DNA of 64,000 bases from contig JAJEKV010000030.1 in assembly GCA_021234155.1 (NCBI GenBank), forward strand, positions 5,992,708 through 6,056,707, read 5' to 3'. A program made the position numbers and the translations under genes. Below, one piece after another: positions 36,250 to 46,314 of this stretch (positions are counted from its first letter, which is position 1; each line of letters starts with the position of its first letter). The notes below the pieces were generated by a model, which did no database searches, was not told the DNA's origin, and saw nothing but the letters and a program-made list of their open reading frames with translations. The DNA is from Isoetes taiwanensis. Its lineage: Eukaryota > Streptophyta > Lycopodiopsida > Isoetales > Isoetaceae.

Positions 36250-36523
36250 AACATTATTTTAATAGTAGTTTTAACGTCACGCCACTAGGCAGCTACTGGA
36301 CATGTGACCACACACCACACTACATTGCTTCGCCACTAGGCAGCTACTGGACATGTGACCACACACCACACTACATTGCTTGGTTGGGCCCTGCCCCCAA
36401 CCACCTTACATTGCATCTGTTGGGATTTGACCCCCCAACAGACCAAGTGCAATTCTGGGCAGTCTCGAACTCGAGACCACATTGCTAAAGAACTAGTGTG
36501 TTACCACTAAACCAAATGCCCAG
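36250..36523 (-). repeat. tRNA-derived SINE-like repeat with internal duplication
   Basis: On the minus strand 36522-36456 resembles a short tRNA. The ends TGGGCA and TGCCCA pair, there is an A-box-like GGTTTAGTGGTAACAC, and a B-box-like GAGTTCGAGACT. No sound anticodon stem forms, so it is not a working tRNA. Downstream the body contains a perfect 51-bp direct duplication at 36281-36331 and 36332-36381. Such a tRNA head plus unrelated body is the plan of plant SINEs transcribed by RNA polymerase III. Confidence 0.45.
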
Positions 36524-36669
36524 ACGCCCAGAATCTATACGAAACTTGCATCAATCTTCCTAATGGTCTTATCCAAAATATCAGTCTTTCTATTTTTGAA
36601 GTAATAATTGGAGTTGCTGTATGAACTGGCACAATACAGAAGAAAAATATTAAGGAAAATTGTTATTAA

Positions 36670-36909
36670 GTGATGGAAAAACTTACAGCAATTCATGGCC
36701 ATTTATGTCGTCTAAATGGCAATGCTTCCCACATTGAGCATGTCTTATTATATTTACTAAACCATAATCAATGCATCGTCCAAAATACCATTGATTCATT
36801 CTTAATACCAAATAGACTTAAAGATGCAAGCCTTGATTACCTTGATGGAAAAATTGGAGCCATTTTATTGCATGGAACTTCAATGGTTCATGTAAAAAGA
36901 CGCAGATAA
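36670..36909 (+). CDS. Unrecognised open frame
   Basis: 79-residue frame starting MMEKLTAIHGHLCRLNGN and ending HGTSMVHVKRRR. Residue composition is plausible for coding, but there is no family match I can name and no clear promoter. It may be an exon. Weak call. Confidence 0.2.
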   Translation: MMEKLTAIHGHLCRLNGNASHIEHVLLYLLNHNQCIVQNTIDSFLIPNRLKDASLDYLDGKIGAILLHGTSMVHVKRRR

Positions 36910-37379
36910 CTTCATTAGGAAAAATTTATTGTTTTATCTGCCATATTACTATTTAGACCGTCTGCTTAAAACATAGAACTAAAGCACTATCAAGAAAACC
37001 ATCTACGTAAACATCGGTAACAAACTAAGAATTACATTATATAACTATTCATGATTATTCAACATATTAACCCACAAAGTAATATTACTTTTTTATGCAA
37101 AAACTGTTGCAAAAAATTGATAACAGTTATTTTTTGGGGGCCTTGGTTAAAATGTGAGCACCGGATAAGCGGGTGGCTCACAAACACCAATTTAGGAGGC
37201 GATACCTGCTGGAATGTCTTCGTCACTGTCACATAGGAAGGTGAATCCAACGCAGAGGCGGTGCTAGAAAATAAATGGGCATTTCTGTGCTCCTTCTGCC
37301 GCAGATTATCTGCCTTTTTCTGCCAAAAATTCCTTCATTTTGCACCTTAATCCAGCTTCCAAATTCCTAATCATCCAAA

Positions 37380-37547
37380 ATGGAGCCAATCCACAAGAAA
37401 AAATGTGGCAAATCCGGCCTTCTCTTCATCGCCATTCTGCTTTTTGCAAAGGATTCATCTTTCTTGGCTATGGCGAAGGAAGAATCAGCAGAGACAAATA
37501 GCCCAATAAAAACAATCGTGGCTTGTAATGGAGAAAATATCATTTGA
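37380..37547 (+). CDS. Possible secreted peptide exon
   Basis: ATG at 37380 gives a 55-residue frame with a basic start (MEPIHKKKCGKSG), a hydrophobic core (LLFIAILLFA) and then a polar stretch, the pattern of a secretory signal peptide. An acceptor-like TTTGCAG at 37619-37625 is followed by a second open block (DQTTESEGNGDNPERS, WTINIINPCESQ) ending EEWC stop, which could be exon 2. Junction phases do not fit one simple donor, so the gene model is uncertain. The mature peptide family is unknown. Confidence 0.35.
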   Translation: MEPIHKKKCGKSGLLFIAILLFAKDSSFLAMAKEESAETNSPIKTIVACNGENII

Positions 37548-38950
37548 TCATATGCTCGGTTGCTTGGAGCGGTTAAATCCTGAAATTAATGGTTTACAAT
37601 TTAACCGACAACTGTTCATTTGCAGGATCAAACGACAGAATCAGAAGGTAATGGAGACAATCCAGAAAGGAGCCTTTGGACAATTAACATTATTAATCCA
37701 TGTGAAAGTCAAAGAGCGAGGGGACAGAAGTCTTTTAACCAGGTTGAAGAATGGTGTTAAAAACCAACGCTGTTACATCACAGTAACCTATACAACTAAT
37801 TTTTTTTTTCAAAAACTGTGTATTTTTTTGTGCATGCATTGTCAAATTGAGAAAAAAGGGCCATTCCCTTCACAAATCAGAGTTCTAGACCATGATGGGA
37901 GGAAAAACAAAATGATGGGAGTAGAACAATTCTGAGGCACGGGCGATAAAATAAGACAGTGTCCACTCATGGAAAATGCCTGGCAGCTTCTACCATAGAC
38001 CCAATTTACCTTTCTACTTAGATATTAATGCTGGGTTCACATGGACGAAATGCGAAGGGCTGGCTTAAAGCTGCTGAACTTGGGTTGAGGCAAAAATTTT
38101 CAGCCCCGTTTTGGAAAATCAGCCCTCGCAAGATCCAACTTGCGTAGCTGATGCAGCGTTGAATTTTTTTTTATCAGTGTTGACTTCGCTAGAACTCATC
38201 GAAGGGCCTTCTCTTCTCCATTTGAACCACCCATAAGAATCAGATCAAGCTTTTTAGAGCCCTGTGCTGCAGCGACGAAGCTAGTATTTAAATTGATACA
38301 TGTTTTTGAAAGGCAAAAAAATGGTGGCAGAAACAAACTACTGTTTGTAGTCAACAACAGAGGCCTCAAATCCTAAGGCTGGGTTCACATGCAACCATCC
38401 TCGGAGAGGGGCTTTGTTTTACCTTGTGCTATTTGACGATGGCGGATGATGGTGCGTGTAAAAAGGCTTGCCTTTTTTTACGTAATGGTGAGCAGGCATT
38501 GAAAACTAGGAGTTAGTCTCCTAAATTTCCGGTCACAATCCTTATTTTCTAGTTGGAGTTTTTATATGCTGGCAAAAAATTGTGGGGTTTCCGTATTTAC
38601 CGCAAATTATCTGGTCATAGCTATTGGGGATTTTGAAGCATGGGTGAGGGTCGCCATCGTGCATTAGAACGGGCTATAAAGTTGAGGCTCTGCATGGCTA
38701 GGCATCAGAGCCAGGCTTCTGAAAAGGCCGATGAAAAAAACAAGGGCACTGTCCAAATGTTTAACCTCAAGGGTTTTCCAAACCAACAGAGGTCACAAAG
38801 CCAAAGCTCCTCCTGCTGGCCTAGAGTGCCGCTACAGAGTAATCTCACCATGGGTAGGGGTTAGCCTTCGAGGGCCAGCCTGCGCAGGAAATCAATTTCT
38901 GATAAGGCTATATACGCAGGACGCATTTTTTTTAACCTGCGCATTCGACC

Positions 38951-40986
38951 ATGGATTTAACAACCGAGACCTGGTTATGCATTTGGGCGTTCATCTTTTT
39001 CATCCTTTCTTATTATTCGTATGCCACTGTTACCGACCAAACACAAAAGAGACGCCAGCCTCCATTTCCTCCATCGCTGCCAATAATAGGCCATCTCCAT
39101 CTCCTCTCGAATCTGCCTCATCGTGATCTGGGCAATCTTTCGATCCACTATGGCCCCATGTTCTTCCTTCGCCTTGGCTCTGTCAATTGCATTGTGGTTT
39201 CAAATGCCCATTTGGCTAAAGAGTTTCTTAAAACCCACGATTCCGTTTTCGGTTCTAGACCCCAGCTTGATGTATCTAGAATTCTGTTTTACAACTGCAA
39301 GGATATCGGCTTTGCGCCATATGGAGAGCACTGGAAAATTTGCATCCAGGAGCTGTTCACCCCAAAAAAGCTCCAGGGAACCAGGCGTATCAGAGTTGAT
39401 GAAATCTCCTGCACTCTGAAATCTATCATGGAAGATAGTCTTGCAAATAGAGCTGTGGATTTGAACTCCAAACTTTCCAGCCTTGCTACCAACGTGATCA
39501 CCAGAATCGCACTTGGCCGGAAATTCTTCGGAGAAGACAGCGCCCAAGGTGCAGAGCAGTTCAGGCAAATGGTTCGAGAAGTATTTTTCTTGGCAGGCGC
39601 GTTTAACATAGGAGATTATTTGCCATATTTATCAAGGTTTGATCTGCAAGGATACAGGCAAAGAATGGAAGCTGTGCATGGACAACTTGATGGGTTTCTG
39701 GATGAAATACTGGAGGAAGAAATTGAAAAGATTGCGCTGTGCGGAAAGGGTGGATCAGATTCAGATCATTTGGTAAGGGTAGGACGTCCGTATTTAGAGT
39801 CCGGGATGTGGTATTTCCGGACTTTCTTGGTGGTATTTCTGGACATCCGTTATCAGTCAGGTGGTATTTCCGGCCAAAAAAGGTGGTATTTCCGGTCAAA
39901 AAGGTGGTATTTCCGGCCAAAAAGTGGTATTTCTGGCCAAAAACCAAGCGCGAAACTGCGCGGCGGAGCTGAAATCTTTAGTCGGATCCTTCTTGTAGCT
40001 CCGTGGACGGCTTGAGCTGCTTCAAAAGCCCTTCTAACCACTTTGTCTGCCTCTTTAACGTTAGTTTGATGAAGAGAGGAAGCGATTTGAGCCCAGATAG
40101 AGTCGGATTGATCCAAAAATGCCCAAAAACAGTTGATTCTGGGCTTGAAACTGTGAAGTTACAGTGGCTGATAACGGTTGGCCGGAAATACCACAAAAAA
40201 AGTCCGGAAATACCACATCCCGGACTCTAAATACGGCGGTCCGGGTATTACTGCAACTGCAAGTGGGAGGAGGGAAGCTGGAGCACGAGGCAATCAAGGC
40301 GGTCATTCAGGTTGTAGCTTGCACAGAATTTAGACCAGGTGTTAATTGTAATTTAACTAAGAAGTTTATTATATGCCATTACAGAACGTGATATTGGCAG
40401 GGACTGACACAACGTCTGTGACGGTAGAATGGGCAGTAGCAGAGCTGATTCGATCGCCTGGGATAATGCAAATGGCACAGACAGAATTGGATGAAGTGGT
40501 CGGATTTGAACGGCTGGTGGAAGAAGAGGACATTCCGAACCTACCCTTCCTGCAGGCAATTGTGAAGGAAACATTTCGGCTTCACCCATCGGGCCCTCTT
40601 CTAAATCAATTGATGAGTGCACGGTAGCAGGTTATGACATTCCAAAGGGAACCCGTTTGATCGTCAATGCTTGGCAGATCGGAAGGGATCCCCAGTTCTG
40701 GAAAAACGCAGATGTTTTTGACCCTCACAGATTTATTAACAGCAGCATAGATGTGAGGGGCAGGGATTTTGAGCTTATTCCATTCGGAGCTGGACGAAGA
40801 ATTTGCCCTGGTTTGTCTCTTGGCCTTACCATGGTCCATATCATTTTGGCCTCTTTGATCCATTCCTTCAACTGGGATTCTGTTGAGGAAGTCGATCTCT
40901 CAAAGAATTTTGGGCTCTCCATGCCTATGGCAAAACCCTTGCTTGCCTTTGCCACCCCAAGGTATAGAAAGATCATTTCTCCTTAA
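38951..40986 (+). pseudogene. Cytochrome P450 (A-type, plant), interrupted
   Basis: Starts MDLTTETWLCIWAFIFF, a membrane anchor, then PPFPPSLPIIGHLHLL, the proline hinge. Exon 1 runs to 40310 if the MITE at 39782-40242 is removed. The intron is 40311-40384 (GTTGTA...TTACAG). Exon 2 starts [11 protein letters not shown], the I-helix oxygen-activation motif. Then come KETFRLHP (ExxR of helix K), FDPHRF and FGAGRRICPG (heme-binding cysteine), ending KIISP. Such enzymes are ER-bound monooxygenases; the substrate cannot be told. The MITE interrupts codons for VRVLLQL. A second lesion near 40605, between HPSGPLL and [11 protein letters not shown], shifts the frame. The gene is probably dead unless these are consensus errors. 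The family is probably CYP71-clan; I give no CYP number. Confidence 0.85.
39782..40242. mobile_element. 461-bp MITE in P450 exon 1
   Basis: The inverted ends match for about 75 bp: GGACGTCCGTATTTAGAGTC from the left, and the same order from the right as reverse complement ending GGCGGTCC. The element is flanked by a 5-bp duplication GGGTA (39777-39781 and 40243-40247). Inside are four or more tandem units of GGTGGTATTTCCGGCCAAAA. Removing the element and one GGGTA restores the P450 frame. Confidence 0.85.
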
Positions 40987-42935
40987 TTTCCTCTTTTGTA
41001 TTTGTGGTTGCTACTGTTTGTTGTTAAGGTGATCAATCAGCATCCTAGGCATCATATAGCATGACGTGGCAAATGATGATGTGGCCATCCTGTCCAAGGG
41101 TCATCACAATATGTAGTCATGTCCTTAATGAAGAGTCAAGTCTGTAGCCAAGAGGCATATCTCTTAGGCATGTAGCTATGGATTGGGCTATTCAATCTAG
41201 TTTTCTATACAATCTCTGTCATAGTAATATTCTCTCTCTAGAATATTTACATTGTGGCGGATAAAGTCTCCGGCTTTGTTATCTTTAAAACAACAGGTTT
41301 AGCATTTGTGGCGAATAAAGTATTCGGCTTTGTTATCTTTAAAACAACAGGTTTAGCATTTAGCTCTGCTGTGTGTCAAAATGCAATATGTACAATTTAC
41401 TGATTAGAAGTGAAACGCTTAAAGCATCTGTACTGGAGATGTAGCCCGAGATATAGATATTTTATATTAGATGCACCTAGTTGTTATGGTTTTTAAGGGT
41501 CAAACAAGCCAAACAAGGGTTGTCCTATTTGTTTGAAAGGAACTTAAAGATAGTTGTATTGTTTCCATACTTAGGATGGTGTAAATTGTAATTATAAGTC
41601 GGGCTCGAATTTAGTGGCCCACCTAACCGGGAAAATGTTGCCCTCACTCTGATGTTATCAGATAAAAAATCTTCTTTAAGCCTAGATTTTTTTGCAAAGA
41701 TAGTCAGAATTCATTTTACGGTTACCTCATCAAAATTTTTTAAGGCCCCCCTCTTCTCCAACTCGGCATTTTTGTTTTTCTGCTCTGAAGATCTTTGGAT
41801 ATGTACAACCACAGAACAATATATAACATTTGGATATGTACAACACAGAACAATATATAACATATATGACGGTAACAAATGATGATATAAAAATGTCCAA
41901 TGTACAAGTAACAAAATGATGAAATAAAAATGTCCAATGTACATAGTGCAAGAATTGCCCTATGGTACGTGGGGAGCACATTATGTAACGCCTGCTTGAG
42001 TTTGTCGCTAACAATTGGCTCTTCTTATTTCACACCGAGTATCTTTTACACCCAATATCTTTTGAGCCGAGTCGAATAAAAGAAATGTTTGCAGCGGCAT
42101 TGGTCGCCGCAATAAATTTCTTGTAATATTAAGCGAACTGACTCGCTGCCTTCATTTGAAGTCATTTCGTCACTTGAAGTCATTCCACTATCCTAACACA
42201 GTTTACTAAACACCGCAATCACATCAAAGGCAGTGCCGTCGACACCGCACTACTTTTATATAAATATGCATATGCAATGCCACCTCGTATAATTTGTGTA
42301 TTTGAATAGATTCGCCTTCAGACGCTTAGGTCCACGAGCTGCTTATGAAAAAAAAATTACGCCTTCAGACCCTTAGTCCATAAGCAGTTCAAGCTTGTTC
42401 TTGCTTACAAGGAGAAGTGACAATCTAGCACAACTTCATCCTAACCAGCTGCTCATATGCCCTCTTCATCTGCCAACCTGGTCAAATAGAAGAATATCTA
42501 TCAAAGAGAAGGACGTTCTAGTTTGTTCCCGTTCATACAACCGCAAACACCTTTGTTTAAAATTGATTAAAAGTTAAAAATTGCTGGAGTTTTTCCTGCT
42601 CTAGTTGGCTATTTGCAAATCATCGATATCAGCAGTCTTAAAAATTCACTATTTAAGTTGTACAGTGAAGTTTTTCAGCTTGATAAAAGAATCCTTGCAT
42701 CTCTTAAGACTCGAGCTTGTTTTTCAACATTTTAATCTTAGATTCTGACTTTTCAAAACATATAGACTATTCTGCGACGCTTTAGCTTCCTAACTCTTTT
42801 GCAAACGATTTTACCAGCATAACATATGTGCAGGACATATCTGCAGGGTCTATAGATTCCACCAAATTCTGGCACTACAATATGAATGAAAAAAATATGC
42901 AATATTCCGCCCTAAACTCAGCCGCCAAACTTGCC
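40987..42935. other. Gene-poor interval with short tandem repeats
   Basis: 41251-41361 holds two copies of a ~55-bp unit (GTGGCGAATAAAGTATTCGG, then ACAACAGGTTTAGCATTT). 41815-41870 has a 34-bp unit (ATTTGGATATGTACAAC) twice, and 41885-41942 a ~37-bp unit (AAAATGTCCAATGTACA) twice. No gene was recognised. Confidence 0.5.
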
Positions 42936-44921
42936 CTAAACTCGAGCAACCAAGCTGGGAATGAATGCATAAGCACACTCATAATCAATGATTGGAGAAA
43001 AGTTTGCATTGCGACGTTTTTCTTCTTCTGTTAAAACAATGATCCAAGTAAAATCGTGCATATTAAATGCAACTGGAGGAGTTAGGACATGAGTGTGAGG
43101 CTTGTAGCTTGTGGAGAAAATGACATAGTCACCAACATTCTGGCATTTCCATCTCATATCTATCACATCATTCCATCAACCAGCACCATACAAAACTTTG
43201 AACCTTTTCTTAGACACCAGCTTTGAAGATCCATTTTCTTCGTCCAACTGTCACACACCAAGTCCCAAATCCTCTGGACCACCCTCCAGCCTCATAGAGG
43301 AGGTAGCTACAAAGTATTTACCTCTATACTTGAAACCCACAAGGACAGTGATATGGATATGGTAGCTCGGGGGAGTGGCCTTGAACGTTGGTCTTGGTGG
43401 ACTAGCATGGGTGTGTGAGAAGGGCAAACTAATAGCATGGCAAGGCAAGTAAATTGGCAATAATATCTTATGTCAGTAGAAGCTAAATAATATCTTAGAT
43501 ATTATGGCTAAAGTCTAGTCCAAAAATAGCAGTTTCTAAAAGGCCAACTTCAAAAGATCATATCTCCACGAATATAAGTCTGATTATGGCGATCCAGGGC
43601 TCATTTGGAAAGCTCTCAGTGTCTAGTTTCCGGATTGGGGTCGCCCATTTGCTAACTCCTTGTGGATCGTGAGATATCGCCAAAAGAGTGGCCGTGGGTC
43701 AGGCTGGACTGCACAACCAAGATTACCTTTTTGAAGAGAACCAAGCTCCTTGCCTACAAATTGCCATAGCCTTCTACCTTGCTGTTAATCTGCCAGTTTC
43801 TCAACACCGGTTGGCCCGGTTGGGTGGAGAACTGCCATTACTTACCTTGTGATTCTGGATCTTCCTCTAGTTTTAGTGAACTAGAGCCGGATCATTTTGA
43901 GCTATCGGTGTAGTTCATATCAAAGCTAGATCCATATGAGTTATTGGTGTAACTATTATCTTATGTTCATTGGATCTGTGCTTATTTGCCTTCTTATCTT
44001 ATACTTAGATCATTTTGTCATTGCTAACGGTTTATTCTGTGGATTCTGTAGCAAACCTAGACGGTTTACAGATTACGAGATTATGAATTGTTTGAAGAGA
44101 TCTGGTATCCTATTTAGAGGAGATAAAAGGTATGGTTTATTGTTGTGAACCTATAAAAAGTATGGTTTATTGTTGTGAACCATATCAGACAGCACTGCTA
44201 GAACCTCTCCAACCCTCATCATCTTCGGGCGGGAACTCAAATGAGAGTGAAATATGCAAGTGAGACCAAGCCATAATACATGGATCATAAACTGAAAACA
44301 TCGGTAAACCGTTCCCGATGGGTTCTGTACCTACCATAGAATCCTGGAGCATCACCTTATGATTAGTCTTGCACTCATACAATGTTGGACCTCTGCAACA
44401 AGTGCCCAACCTAGATTCATATTGCAAAACATTATACATCCAATCTTCATCTTCCATTTCTTCATCTTCATCTTCATCTTCATCTTCTTCAATTCTATCT
44501 TGAGAGTAGAGGAAGATCACAATGATGTAGTTCTCAGAAACAGGATCCCGTTCCATGAAGAACTGGTGGTAACCATGAGGAGAAATGGTAGGAGGCAATG
44601 GCGCAAGGGGTAGATGCTTCCAACTGTTAGTGATTTTCCACGACAAGTTTTATGGCATGCTTGCTGTCCTTATCAAAGTCCATGAGTCTGCCTAAAACTA
44701 GACCGTGTGAAGAAAGCAACCCTTCAAACTTGGTGCCATTTGATAAACGCGGCACAGGCAACATACAGGGGATTCTCTCTATTTCTAATGGGGATGAGAA
44801 ACTAGAAACAAACCATATTTCCCTACGATTTTCTGATAATGTGCTTATAGGATACCATAAGTGCTTGCCATATTTTTTTTGTGATTCTTTGCGCTCTGAT
44901 CTAATGGCCAACACAGCCTAG
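42936..44921 (-). pseudogene. F-box/kelch-like protein gene, broken
   Basis: Right to left: 44914-44640 (WYPISTLSENRREIWFVSS, LPVPRLSNGTKFEG) changes frame near 44640 into NSWKHLPLAPLPPTISPHGY (44620), wording common in plant F-box-associated/kelch repeats. An acidic run (DEDEDEDEEMEDEDW) follows, and the frame ends at 44185. Coding character resumes at about 43460 (HIHITVLVGFKYRGKYF) and 43166-42936 (WKCQNVGDYVIFSTSY). Such proteins are substrate adaptors of SCF ubiquitin ligases. The F-box itself was not found. 43465-44180 looks like an insertion. Family call moderate, broken state likely. Confidence 0.4.
43465..44186. other. Probable insertion in the F-box/kelch-like gene
   Basis: Non-coding segment between two coding blocks of the minus-strand gene. 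Its right end has a perfect 27-bp direct duplication (AAGTATGGTTTATTGTTGTG region, about 44127-44186). No transposon termini were defined. Confidence 0.35.
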
Positions 44922-44986
44922 ATCCGCTCCTCCTCGTCCTTCCAAATTTTGAGAAATTGTGGAGACAAAACATGTAGCCTCCGAGA

Positions 44987-46300
44987 TGATATTTATTATT
45001 CATATTTTCTCGGTGTGGCGTTGTCGCCTCCGAGGCGATGGTGTTTTTTGCGGACGGTTCCCGATTGGTTGGCTGCTATTTTTTTCTCAGCGTGGCTCTA
45101 GAGCCTCCGAACTTTATTATTCTCTATATTATTGCATTTTGGCACGCGCCTTTGCTTGAAGCTCCTGACTTTCTAATGTGTTTTGCTTCTTCTCAGATTC
45201 TCCACTGCATGTTACTTTTTGCAGATTTTGTGGTTGTCGGAGGGCGCGGGACCGAGCTCCTTCTTGTGGAGGCACGGCCATCGTGTTTGTTTCATAGCAT
45301 TTCTCACCTGATGCATTCCTCAAGAGCATTGGCGACCGTTTCTCAATGGGATTTTCCTCAAAAACCCGCAAGGGCAAGGTTTTTCATCTCGATGAGAAGC
45401 TGTCACCAGTTTTTTCTCACCTTTACATTGTTTAAGCAGCGGATGGATCATATTTTATCTTGTTTTCTTCATTTCCATCATGCTCTCGATGATTGTCTAG
45501 TTTCGGAGCATGTTTATCAGTAATTGTCAAACTTTTCTACCCCAAGTAGGGGAATCATTTTTGTACTCAGTGATTTTACAAGAGCTCAATGAGAACACCA
45601 CCACTTCACTTAAATATATTTTAAATTGTTTTTGATTCTTTTGGCTTCAATTTTTGGGCTTAATAGAGGCGGCAAAGGAGATAGACAGAAGCCAAAAAAA
45701 AATTCCTTTCCTTATATTTTTTTGTTCTGTTCTATTTTTTTCCTACAACTTAAGTATCCTTAAAAGATATTAAAAAATTAATGTGCTGAATTATATATAT
45801 CTAAGATAAAAGCGACCATAACTAGCAAACAAATATTTAGATCAAATTATAAATGTTCAATCTCAACCTATTCTGTACATAATCATGGCCTCATGCATCG
45901 ACTCCAACGATCCACTAACCAAATTTAACAATCCATATTTTTCCATCCACTAGAATCAAAGGGTAGAAGCAAGAAAGAGTGGCTAAAAAGTCGGCCCCTA
46001 TTTTACCTTTACAAAATGTAAAATGTAAACTCGTTTCCATGATTTGCCCCCCGTTTTGTAATCATGTCAAATTGTACGGTAACTAAAAGTAGAGAAAGAA
46101 AATGTTGGGGGTAATTCTTCGCAAATTTTGAATCGATCCTCTTGAACCGAGACGATCATCTGGCCTTTTCTCAATTGATCCTTTCTCCAAGATTTTCAGT
46201 AACCTTGAAGTTATGAATCTGATCTAGATTTGTTTTGATGTTCTCTTCTTTCACTCTCTTGAAATTATTTTTGACAATTTCTTGAACCGATCCTGCAGAA
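44987..46300. other. Gene-poor interval
   Basis: A 161-codon frame at 45038-45523 (plus) is rich in Phe, Leu and His and lacks any motif. I consider it chance. 45530-46280 is AT-rich and empty as far as I can see. Confidence 0.3.
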
Positions 46301-46314
46301 TAAAGACCCTGAGC

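Noticed and set aside
45038-45523. 161-codon open frame rich in Phe and Leu
   Set aside because: No motif, no promoter and odd composition. The opposite strand also has a frame here. Probably chance.
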